Program-made: the position numbers and the translations under genes
DNA from: Alphaproteobacteria bacterium
GTDB lineage: Bacteria; Pseudomonadota; Alphaproteobacteria; Caulobacterales; Caulobacteraceae
Length of the DNA: 13,652 bases
Reading direction: 5' to 3'
NCBI GenBank assembly: GCA_028869395.1
Contig: JAGWSE010000144.1
Coordinates: 1 to 13,652, forward strand
The notes under the pieces: model-generated
Databases searched by the model: none
Told to the model about the DNA's origin: nothing
What the model saw: the letters and a program-made list of their open reading frames with translations, nothing else
Part shown: in pieces, positions 1 to 6,222 of the stretch
How the letters are laid out: each line of letters starts with the position of its first letter
How positions within the stretch are numbered: the stretch's first letter is position 1

Positions 1-2
1 CC

Positions 3-185
3 GTCCGGCAGGACGACGCCATCGAGCGGACCGGCCGCACCGAACAGGTGGCTGGCGAAGACCGGACCTTCGACCCGTCCGTCACGGCGCCCACGCCGCG
101 GCAGGTGTCCGGGGAGGCTCCGGAACCCAAGCAGGAAGGCTTCGAAGGTCCGCAGGGCGATCCGGCGGAGGGCAAGCGCCGCTAG
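3..185 (+). CDS. C-terminal tail of unidentified hydrophilic protein (5' end outside window)
   Basis: An open frame runs from the left edge to a TAG at 183-185, giving about 60 residues with no stop and no convincing internal start, so this is the end of a longer gene. Third codon positions are overwhelmingly G or C, as in the neighbouring genes, which supports real coding. The tail is strongly hydrophilic and probably disordered, rich in Glu, Pro, Gly, Gln and Arg, and ends in GKRR. No domain is visible and I do not recognise the family. Its stop codon overlaps that of the converging hydrolase in a CTAG palindrome, so the two genes meet tail to tail without a spacer. Function unknown. Confidence 0.55.
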   Translation, partial: VRQDDAIERTGRTEQVAGEDRTFDPSVTAPTPRQVSGEAPEPKQEGFEGPQGDPAEGKRR

Positions 186-1057
186 GCGGTGACGGCCGCC
201 CTCAGCGCCTCGACGACGACGTCGGGGCGCTCCATCGGCAGGAAATGGGTCGTGCCGGGCACGATCTCGATGCGGATGCGGCCCTCGCGGGTCAGGTCCC
301 GCTCGCGGCCCTCGATCCGGCAGGTGGACGCGAACGCCGCCTTGCGGATGTCGATGGGGCAGCGGCTCTGCGCGAAGGCGGCGTACGGGTCGTAGTTGTG
401 GGTGCGGAAGTTCGAAGCTTCCCATTCGGGCGTACAGGCCAGCGTCACCTCGCCCGCACCTGTGTCGCGGAACCCGGCCGCGACGTAGTCGGCGATCTGC
501 TCGTGGCGCCAGGTCTTGAACGCGCCGCGGCCGGTGTAGGCCTCCAGGGCAGCGGCGTGGCTGGGGAAGGACGCACGCCGTCGAAGCGCCCCCTGCACAA
601 GCGGCGACTCCTCGATCGCGGCCGGATCGCCGGCGCTCGGGAAGATGACGGGGTCCAGGAGCACGAGGCTCTTCACGCGTTGCGGCTGGGCCGCCGCGGC
701 GAGGAGACTGGAGGTGCCGCCCATGGAATGGCCGGCCAGCACTACCGGCCCCTCGGCGGCGGCGGCGAGGAACGCGAGCAGATCCTCGCGAAACTCCGCC
801 CAGCCGTCGCGGCCTTCGATGACCGTGGGAAGGCCACTGGCGCCATGGCCGCGAAGATCGATCGCGAAGATCCGCATCTCGCCTGCGAGCGGCGCCAGGA
901 TGCTGCGGTAGGTGCGCGCGTTGAAGCCGTTGGCGTGAGAGAACACCACGTCCACCGGCCGGTCGGACGGGCCGAAGTCGAGGAACGCCATCTCGCCCCC
1001 GCGGCTCGGCAGCGCCACCCGCCGCGCGGCGGGTTCGTGTGTCACCCTGGCGTCCAT
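182..1057 (-). CDS. Alpha/beta-fold hydrolase
   Basis: A 291-residue alpha/beta hydrolase, probably cytoplasmic since no signal peptide is visible. Seen in order: an oxyanion-hole segment SHANGF near residue 40, the strand-turn DLRGHGASGLP near 67, the nucleophile elbow GHSMGG with Ser111, and the catalytic His in GTTHFLP at about 271. A helical lid lies between roughly 140 and 240. The acid residue is not obvious; Asp254 is a candidate. The start was set at ATG 1057 because GGGAGGG (1061-1067) lies just upstream and conserved sequence begins soon after. A longer reading to 1111 would overlap the start codon of the divergent DUF488 gene and has no ribosome site. Relatives include esterases, lactonases and haloperoxidase-like enzymes; the substrate cannot be deduced. 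Confidence 0.9.
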   Translation of the reverse strand: MDARVTHEPAARRVALPSRGGEMAFLDFGPSDRPVDVVFSHANGFNARTYRSILAPLAGEMRIFAIDLRGHGASGLPTVIEGRDGWAEFREDLLAFLAAAAEGPVVLAGHSMGGTSSLLAAAAQPQRVKSLVLLDPVIFPSAGDPAAIEESPLVQGALRRRASFPSHAAALEAYTGRGAFKTWRHEQIADYVAAGFRDTGAGEVTLACTPEWEASNFRTHNYDPYAAFAQSRCPIDIRKAAFASTCRIEGRERDLTREGRIRIEIVPGTTHFLPMERPDVVVEALRAAVTA

Positions 1058-1060
1058 GGA

Positions 1061-1067
1061 CCCTCCC
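1061..1067 (-). promoter_or_regulatory. Shine-Dalgarno site that fixes the hydrolase start
   Basis: On the minus strand GGGAGGG stands three bases before the ATG at 1057. This purine run is the only good ribosome site among the candidate starts (1111, 1081, 1057), so it decides the shorter 291-residue protein. Confidence 0.6.
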
Positions 1068-1109
1068 GATCCCAGACCCATATAGGCTTCACGCCACGGA
1101 GGAGAAGTC

Positions 1110-1544
1110 ATGAACCCGCTTGCGACGATCGGCTACGAGAACGAGCCGCAAGCCGCCGTCATCGAGCGGCTCAGACAGGCGGGCGTCGAGGTTGTGATCG
1201 ACGTGCGGGCCGTGGCGTCCTCGCGCCGCGCGGGCTTCTCGAAGACCTTGCTCGCCGCGAGCCTCGCCGAGGCGGGGATCGACTATGTCCACCTGCGTGA
1301 CCTCGGCACGCCCAAGCCGGGGCGTGACGCCGCCCGCCACGGCCGGATCGCCGAGATGCATCGGATCTACGAGGACCACCTCGCCGAGCCGGCGGCCGAG
1401 CTGCAGCTCGCCCAGGCCACCGAGATCTCGCAGGAACGCCGCGCCGCCCTGCTTTGCTACGAGGCCGACGCCGCCGGCTGCCACCGCCGGATTGTGGCCC
1501 AGCGCATCCAGGCGGCGACCGGCTGCGAGGTGGTGGACCTCTGA
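1110..1544 (+). CDS. DUF488 family protein
   Basis: A complete 144-residue DUF488 protein. Family hallmarks are visible: TIGYE at residues 6-10, DVRA at 31-34 followed by SRR and GFSK (38-45), YVHLRDLG at about 59-66, and the C-terminal LLCYE...GCHRR with Cys116 and Cys124-His125. The conserved Cys and His residues suggest metal binding or catalysis, but no biochemical role is firmly established for this family. GGAGGAG at 1098-1104 gives a strong ribosome site five bases before the ATG. It diverges from the hydrolase with only 52 bp between starts, so the two promoters must overlap or lie inside the opposite gene. It converges on the pentapeptide-repeat gene with a 35-bp gap. It has no obvious operon partner. 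Confidence 0.9.
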   Translation: MNPLATIGYENEPQAAVIERLRQAGVEVVIDVRAVASSRRAGFSKTLLAASLAEAGIDYVHLRDLGTPKPGRDAARHGRIAEMHRIYEDHLAEPAAELQLAQATEISQERRAALLCYEADAAGCHRRIVAQRIQAATGCEVVDL

Positions 1545-1562
1545 TCTGTCGTCTTTCGGAAG

Positions 1563-1580
1563 AGCCGGGCGGCGCCGGCT
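1563..1580. terminator. Weak stem-loop between convergent genes
   Basis: AGCCGG (1563-1568) and CCGGCT (1575-1580) are perfect inverted repeats with a 6-base loop, in the 35-bp gap between the converging DUF488 and pentapeptide genes. No T-run follows on either strand, so intrinsic termination is doubtful. It could act as a bidirectional 3'-end stabilising hairpin. Confidence 0.3.
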
Positions 1581-2794
1581 TACGCTTCCATCTCCGCGCC
1601 GGCGAGGTCGCACCCGGCGAGGCGCGCCTGGGTGAGGTCCGCCTCCAGCATGCGCGCCCGTCGGGCCATCGCGCCGCGCAGGTCCGCCGCGCGCAGGATC
1701 GCCCGCGTGAGATCGGTGCGTACGAAACGCCCCTCGGCGATCATCAGGGGCCCGAGCTTGGCGCCGCGCAGGTCCGCGCGGGTCAACTGGGCGCCCACCA
1801 GCTTGGCGCCCCGCAGATCCGCCTCGCGAAGATCGGCCCCGCGGAAGTCGCAACCGGAAAGGTCGGCCCCCTGCAGCTCGATCCTTTGCATGTCGAGCCC
1901 GAAGAAGATGCTGTCGCGGGCGACGAGGCCGGTCAGGCGACGCCCGCGCAGGGTCCGCATGGGCCGGAAATCCACCTCCGGCAGCGCCAGAACCGAGCCC
2001 TTGCGCCCCTGCGAGTCGCAGTAGATCTCGTGGTCGCCCAGCACCTCGTCCAGCGGCCGGTCGTCGACGTAGAAAATCGGAGGCGGCGCCTGCAGCACCT
2101 CGGTCATGTCGACGTCGTCGAGCAGGGCGTGCTCGAGGTTGGCCCCGGCCACCACCGTGCGCTTCATCGAGGCGCCGGAGAGGTCCGCGCCACCGAGATC
2201 CGCGCCCGACAGGTCCGCCCCGTCGAGGACCGCCCGCATAAGGCGCGCGCCGGACATCATCGCCCCTGAAAGGTTCGCGTCGGTGAAGTCGCTGGCCATG
2301 GCGATGGTCGATGTCATCTGGGCCCCGGCCAGATTGGCCCCCGCCAGGATCGCGTAGTTCAGCTCGCCCGGCCGATGCTCGTGGCGCAGGATCCGGAAAC
2401 CGTCGAGCTTGTCCTGCAGCGCGATGCGGCCTTCACGCAGGTCGCAACCGGCCAGCTCCGCGCCCGCGAGGTTCGCGCCGCGCAGGCAGGCGCCGCGCAG
2501 ATCCGCACGCTTGAAGTTGGCCCGCCGGAGATCGGCCTCGCGCAGGTCAGCACCGAACAGGATGGCCCGGGCGAGATTGGCGCCGGCCATCATCGCCCCC
2601 GTCAGCTTCGCGCCCGCCAGATCGGCCTCGCGCAAGTCGAGGCCTTCCAGGGTGCAGTGGGAGAGATCGGCATAGGTCAGCGCCAGCCGTCGGCCGCCGG
2701 AGCGCCCCGCCAGGTATCGCTGGTGCGCCTCGACCGCCTCGCGCAGGCTCTGGGCGTCGAGCGCCAGGTGGTAGGGTTGGGCTTGGGACGACAT
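1580..2794 (-). CDS. Pentapeptide-repeat protein with two tandem modules
   Basis: A 404-residue protein dominated by A(D/N)LxG-type pentapeptides, which fold as a right-handed quadrilateral beta-helix. Repeats fall in three blocks, about residues 41-123, 147-231 and 301-402. A 23-residue break separates blocks 1 and 2, and a non-repeat insert of about 70 residues separates blocks 2 and 3. The N-terminal segment HQRYLAGRSGGRRLAL (from His24) and the insert segment HEIYCDSQGRKGSVLAL (from His255) share H-x-x-Y, glycines and LAL, suggesting a duplicated cap plus helix. No signal peptide or membrane segment is seen. Some relatives mimic DNA and protect gyrase, but most have no known function and none can be assigned here. 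The start at 2794 has a modest AAGG ribosome site. It lies 77 bp downstream of the CHAP gene on the same strand. Confidence 0.88.
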   Translation of the reverse strand: MSSQAQPYHLALDAQSLREAVEAHQRYLAGRSGGRRLALTYADLSHCTLEGLDLREADLAGAKLTGAMMAGANLARAILFGADLREADLRRANFKRADLRGACLRGANLAGAELAGCDLREGRIALQDKLDGFRILRHEHRPGELNYAILAGANLAGAQMTSTIAMASDFTDANLSGAMMSGARLMRAVLDGADLSGADLGGADLSGASMKRTVVAGANLEHALLDDVDMTEVLQAPPPIFYVDDRPLDEVLGDHEIYCDSQGRKGSVLALPEVDFRPMRTLRGRRLTGLVARDSIFFGLDMQRIELQGADLSGCDFRGADLREADLRGAKLVGAQLTRADLRGAKLGPLMIAEGRFVRTDLTRAILRAADLRGAMARRARMLEADLTQARLAGCDLAGAEMEA

Positions 2795-2821
2795 GCACCG
2801 CCTTCAGACGGTCGACCATGG

Positions 2822-2871
2822 CCCGGGCGCGCTTAAGGAACGGTTGCCCGGGCGCGGAAAACCCGGGCGCG
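2822..2871. repeat. Three identical 10-mers forming a hairpin between CHAP and pentapeptide genes
   Basis: CCCGGGCGCG occurs exactly at 2822-2831, 2847-2856 and 2862-2871 in a 77-bp spacer. GCCCGGG (2846-2852) and CCCGGGC (2862-2868) pair perfectly with a 9-base loop. This places a GC-rich stem-loop immediately after the CHAP stop on the minus-strand transcript. There is no U-tract. The first copy could compete for pairing. Confidence 0.5.
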
Positions 2872-3549
2872 CTAGTTCTTGGGATCGTTGCGGGTGGCCG
2901 CCGCGATAAGGGCCGCGATCCGGTCGGTCTGATCGGCCGCCTGGTTCAGGATCTGCATCGGACCGCCCTGGCCGGGCTGGATGGCCGCCGACATCTGGTG
3001 CGCGGCGGTCTGGGCCACGGCCACGGCCGTGTTCTCGACCTTCGAGAAGCCGGAGGCGGCCAGAACGCGCGCCTGGGCGTCCGGATAGATGAAGCCGTAG
3101 GTCGGATAGACCGAGCCGCCCATGTCGCGATTGGGGCCGTACCAAACCTTCACCAGGCTCCAGTCGCCCGCCTGGGAGACGTCGATCAAGGTGACGTTCT
3201 TCTCGATCTTCCCGCGCGAGCCGTCGATCGGAGACCAGTTGGCATGGGTGATCTGGATGATCCGATCGGTGAGCACCTGGGTCACCACCGCCACGTGGCC
3301 AAGCCGCATGCGCGCCGTGGGCTTGAAGCAAAGCACGGCGCCCGCCTTGGGCTGGAAGCCTTCCTGGTAGTGGCCCACGGCCTGCTTCCACCAGGTATAG
3401 GCGTCGCCGAAGATCTGGATGCCGGACATCAGGCGCGCAAAAGGCACGCACTGCCAATAGGTGTCAGCGTAGGCTCCCGCGCTGGGCGCCAGGCTCATAA
3501 CGGCCGCGACGGCCAGGGAACCCAAAAGGGTCCTCGGTCGCTTAAGCAT
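2872..3549 (-). CDS. Secreted CHAP-domain cysteine hydrolase (putative peptidoglycan amidase/endopeptidase)
   Basis: A 225-residue exported protein. The N-terminus MLKRPRTLLG followed by a hydrophobic, Ala-rich stretch ending near SAGAYA (about residue 28) is a typical Sec signal peptide, so the product should act in the periplasm. The mature part opens with WQCVPFAR, placing the CHAP nucleophile at Cys34. GHVAVVT supplies His85 and THANW supplies the third polar residue, Asn104. These Cys/His/Asn positions match CHAP (NlpC/P60-like) enzymes, which cleave amide bonds in peptidoglycan. A predicted helical tail, rich in Ala and Gln, follows from about residue 180. An in-frame ATG at 3681 gives 44 more residues that look nothing like a signal peptide, so 3549 was chosen; GGGGAG lies about ten bases upstream. 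Actual cell-wall activity is inferred. Confidence 0.85.
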   Translation of the reverse strand: MLKRPRTLLGSLAVAAVMSLAPSAGAYADTYWQCVPFARLMSGIQIFGDAYTWWKQAVGHYQEGFQPKAGAVLCFKPTARMRLGHVAVVTQVLTDRIIQITHANWSPIDGSRGKIEKNVTLIDVSQAGDWSLVKVWYGPNRDMGGSVYPTYGFIYPDAQARVLAASGFSKVENTAVAVAQTAAHQMSAAIQPGQGGPMQILNQAADQTDRIAALIAAATRNDPKN

Positions 3550-3599
3550 GTTCTGGGCACTCCCCGACGCTACGGGCCAAGGCATAACCCTAAGCGTGG

Positions 3600-3785
3600 A
3601 TGAGTGAAAAGAGGGTTGAGATTGTCGCAGGCCGGCGGGCGCGAGCGTGCAACGACAACAGGGCCGCCCCGCCCGCCGCAATCTCTATGGGTGAGGAGAG
3701 CTTAAGAGACGAATTTCTTAATCGGACACCCGCGGCCGAGGCCCTTCGGTCCACAGGCCTCGCAAAACGCCTGTGGAAAACCTAA
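3600..3785 (+). CDS. Possible small protein, 61 residues
   Basis: An ATG-to-TAA frame encoding a 61-residue, basic and polar peptide with the segment ACNDNRAAPP in its first half. Short NDNR-type segments seem familiar to me from small alphaproteobacterial hypothetical proteins, but I cannot verify this. Codon use is mixed: the first half is GC3-rich, while the second half has many A/T-ending codons, unlike all neighbouring genes. The ribosome site is weak, with no clear GGAG. Its 3' end runs through the 3750-3777 inverted repeat. It diverges from the CHAP gene, whose start is 51 bp away. It may be a real small gene or chance open reading in a spacer. Confidence 0.3.
   Translation: MSEKRVEIVAGRRARACNDNRAAPPAAISMGEESLRDEFLNRTPAAEALRSTGLAKRLWKT
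3750..3777. repeat. 9-bp perfect inverted repeat
   Basis: TCCACAGGC (3750-3758) and GCCTGTGGA (3769-3777) are exact inverted repeats around a 10-base loop containing AAAA. Neither strand has a T-run directly after the stem, so it is not a textbook terminator. The right arm with its AAAA flank reads TTTTCCACA on the minus strand, which fits the DnaA-box consensus TT(A/T)TNCACA. Confidence 0.55.
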
Positions 3786-3964
3786 CACATTGATCCATGT
3801 CACAGTCCGAATACTCGGATTCCCGCTCAGCTTGTCTTGCATCACGGCGTTGTAACGAAATGAAACGTGACTGTAAGGGGCCTCGCCGCCGCTATTCGCG
3901 CGGCTGCGTACAGGATGCCGCACCAGCTTCACAAAAATGAGAGGCGGCCTTGAAAACGGTCTTT

Positions 3965-3984
3965 GGCGCCTTCGTAAGGGCGCC
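3965..3984 (-). terminator. Possible terminator after priA
   Basis: GGCGCC (3965-3970) and GGCGCC (3979-3984) form a 6-bp stem with an 8-base loop, about ten bases past the priA stop. On the priA transcript the stem is followed by AAAGACCGTTTTC, so the U-rich stretch comes eight bases late. Termination here is plausible but weakly supported. Confidence 0.35.
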
Positions 3985-3993
3985 CGGGGCGAC

Positions 3994-6156
3994 TCAGAGG
4001 AAGCTGTAGGGGTCGATGTCGATGGCGACTCGGCAGGCTCCCTTGGGCCTCACCCGCGCCCGCCAGGCCGCCATGTAGGCCGACAGATCGACATTCCGGT
4101 CCGCCCGCACCAGGAAGCGTTTGCGCCGGCGGCCGCGAACCAGCGCGAGCGGCGCGTCGGCCGGTCCGTAGACCTCGACGCCGGGCGTGTTCGGAGCGGC
4201 CTCGGCCATCTCGCGCACGAACGCCTCGAGGCGCGCGGCGTCCACGTCGGAGGCCACGACGGCCGCCAGGCGACCAAACGGCGGCAGCCCCGCGAATTCC
4301 CGCTCCGACATCTCCGCGGCGACGAAGGCGTCGCGGTCCTGGGCCTTGAGCGCCTGCATGACCGGGTGGTCCGGCGCGTAGGTCTGCAGGAGCGCCCGGC
4401 CCGGGCGCTCGCGCCGTCCCGCGCGCCCCGTCGCCTGGGCGAGCAGCTGGTAGGTCCGCTCCGCGGCCCGCAGGTCGCCTCCGCGCAGGCCCAGGTCGGC
4501 GTCGACCACGCCGACCAGCGTCAGCTTCGGGAAATTATGTCCCTTCGCGGCCGACTGGGTGGCCACCATGACGTCGATCTCGCCAGCCGCCATGGCCTCG
4601 ATCAGGCGCTTGCCCTCGCGGGCATCGAACACCGTGTCCGAGGAGAACACCGCAACGCGCGCGTCCGGGAACAGCGCGCGCACCTCTTCCTCCACCCGCT
4701 CCACGCCGGGGCCGATGGAGGCCAGGCTTTCCTTGGCGCCGCAGTGGGGGCACGCGGCCGGCTTGGGCATGGAGAAGCCCGTCAGGTGACAGACGAGCCG
4801 ACCTGAGTAGCGATGCTCGACCAGCCAGGAGTCCGTGTCCGGGGCCGTCATGCGTTCGCCGCACGCCCGACAGAGCACCAGGGGCGCATAGCCGCGGCGG
4901 TTGAGGAACAGCAGGACCTGTTCGTGCTTTCCCAGGGTCTCGCCCATGGCCCGGACGAGCGGCGGCGAAAGCCAGCGGCCGCTTTCCGGCGGCGCTTCCC
5001 GCAGGTCCACGATATCGATGTCCGGCAACCGCGCCAAGCCGTGGCGGGCGGAAAGCTTGAGCCATCGGTAACGGCCGGTCTCGGCGTTGCGGAGCGTCTC
5101 CAGCGATGGCGTCGCGGACGCCAGCACGACCGCCGCCGTCTCGATCTTGCCCCGCGCCACGGCCAGATCGCGCGCGTGATAGATGAAACCCTCCTCCTGC
5201 TTGAACGAGCCGTCATGCTCCTCGTCGACGACGACGAGCTTGAGGTTGCGGAAGGGCAGGAAGAGCGCCGATCGCGCGCCGACGACGATCCGGCAGCGGC
5301 CCGAGAGCACGCCCTCCCAGACCCGTCGCCGGGCCGGCGGGGCGACGTCGGAGTGCCATTCGCCGGGCGCCGCGCCGAACCGGCGCGTCACCCGCTCGAT
5401 CACCGCCTGGGTGAGCGCGATCTCCGGCAGCAGGATCAGCACCTGCGCGTCTGGATGGGCGCCGAGCGCCGCGGCGGCCGTCTCCAGATAGACCTCCGTC
5501 TTGCCCGAGCCGGTGACGCCGTCGAGCAGGGCGACCTGGAACCCGCCCGCCGCGATCATCTCGCCCAGCGACTCCGCGGCCGCGGCCTGGCTCGGATTGA
5601 GGAATGGCGGCGACCGCGCCGGATCCGGCGCCGCGAACGCGACATCCGGTTCGATCACGCGCGCCTTGAGCACGCCCTCGTCGAGCAGTCCCTTGACCAC
5701 GCCGGCCGAGACGCCCGCGATCCGGGCCAGTTCGGCGGCGCTGACCGACGCCGCAGCCGCGGCCTCCAGCACCTGCTGACGGGCCGTCGTCGCGCGGGCG
5801 GGGGCCAGGCCTGACGGCTCGATGACCCGCACAGGCTTCGCTCTCGGCGCGCGGGCCCCGCGCAGCGCGATGGCGAGCGGCTGACCCGGAGCATCGACCG
5901 CGTATCGGGCGGCCCATTGCACGAATTCCAGCGTGCGTTCCGGCAGCGGAGGATCGTCGAGCTTCGCCTGCACGGCCTTGAGCGGCCGGTTGCCCCCGGC
6001 GCCGTCGCGCAAGGCCGCCACCACGCCACGCATCAGGTTCGGGCCGAGCGGGGCGGCCACCTGGTCGCCTACGGCCAGCGCCATGCCGTCGGGCTCCTCG
6101 TAATCGAAGGCCTCGGGCAACGGCAGCGGAAGCAGCACGGAGGCGATGCGGCTCAT
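3994..6156 (-). CDS. priA: Primosomal protein N' (replication restart helicase PriA)
   Basis: A 720-residue PriA, the 3'-to-5' DNA helicase that recognises stalled forks and helps reload DnaB. The N-terminal DNA-binding region covers about 1-180. The Walker A GVTGSGKT is at 213-220 and the Walker B DEEH at 311-314. SATPSLETL is near 347, NRRGYA at 419-424, and AQATGRAGR at 573-581 is motif VI. Length is normal for the family. The cysteine-rich insert is unusual: aligned without gaps to E. coli PriA, Cys429, Cys432, Cys469 and Cys472 keep one zinc site, but the other keeps only Cys456, with Ala438, Thr441 and Thr459 at the remaining positions. It is transcribed divergently from fsa with 66 bp between starts. 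I recall atp genes following priA in other alphaproteobacteria; none follow here. Confidence 0.96.
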   Translation of the reverse strand: MSRIASVLLPLPLPEAFDYEEPDGMALAVGDQVAAPLGPNLMRGVVAALRDGAGGNRPLKAVQAKLDDPPLPERTLEFVQWAARYAVDAPGQPLAIALRGARAPRAKPVRVIEPSGLAPARATTARQQVLEAAAAASVSAAELARIAGVSAGVVKGLLDEGVLKARVIEPDVAFAAPDPARSPPFLNPSQAAAAESLGEMIAAGGFQVALLDGVTGSGKTEVYLETAAAALGAHPDAQVLILLPEIALTQAVIERVTRRFGAAPGEWHSDVAPPARRRVWEGVLSGRCRIVVGARSALFLPFRNLKLVVVDEEHDGSFKQEEGFIYHARDLAVARGKIETAAVVLASATPSLETLRNAETGRYRWLKLSARHGLARLPDIDIVDLREAPPESGRWLSPPLVRAMGETLGKHEQVLLFLNRRGYAPLVLCRACGERMTAPDTDSWLVEHRYSGRLVCHLTGFSMPKPAACPHCGAKESLASIGPGVERVEEEVRALFPDARVAVFSSDTVFDAREGKRLIEAMAAGEIDVMVATQSAAKGHNFPKLTLVGVVDADLGLRGGDLRAAERTYQLLAQATGRAGRRERPGRALLQTYAPDHPVMQALKAQDRDAFVAAEMSEREFAGLPPFGRLAAVVASDVDAARLEAFVREMAEAAPNTPGVEVYGPADAPLALVRGRRRKRFLVRADRNVDLSAYMAAWRARVRPKGACRVAIDIDPYSFL

Positions 6157-6222
6157 CGGCAGGCCTTCGCGCGTGCGGCAAGGCCCGCTACAAGGCGCCG
6201 TCCCAGCCTCAAGGTCTTTCCG

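Larger units (their letters stand above)
3550..3993. other. Relatively AT-rich intergenic region between CHAP gene and priA
   Basis: 444 bp without a confident gene, and the least GC-rich stretch in the window, most clearly from 3779 to 3960. It holds a 9-bp perfect inverted repeat (3750-3777), a DnaA-box-like word (TTTTCCACA, minus, 3772-3780), another near-match TGATCCATG at 3791-3799, and a GATTC site (3818-3822) that would be a CcrM methylation target in Caulobacterales. A second short hairpin AGTCCGA/TCGGATT spans 3804-3821. A small plus-strand ORF (3600-3785) is listed separately. Any promoter for the CHAP gene must lie here, but no clear -35/-10 pair was found. No tRNA or known RNA signature was recognised. 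Confidence 0.6.

Noticed and set aside
1454..2836. Several long plus-strand frames opposite the pentapeptide gene
   Set aside because: Their apparent repeats are the antisense reading of the pentapeptide repeats, with no ribosome sites and no family features.
3702..3721. CtrA-like pair of TTAA half-sites
   Set aside because: The two TTAA words are 12 bases apart rather than the 7 of the CtrA consensus, so this is only an imperfect palindrome.
3702..3932. 76-residue minus-strand frame in the spacer below priA
   Set aside because: It has no ribosome site, mixed third-position use and no recognisable motif, and it runs through both hairpins.
3550..3993. Chromosomal origin of replication
   Set aside because: There are only two imperfect DnaA-like words, no box cluster, and the hemE neighbour expected for a Caulobacterales origin is missing.
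4813..5814. Long plus-strand frame opposite priA
   Set aside because: It is a complementary-strand shadow of a clear, full-length PriA.
5213..6181. 322-residue minus-strand frame overlapping the 5' half of priA
   Set aside because: It is a shifted frame of priA, rich in Arg and Gly, without motifs.
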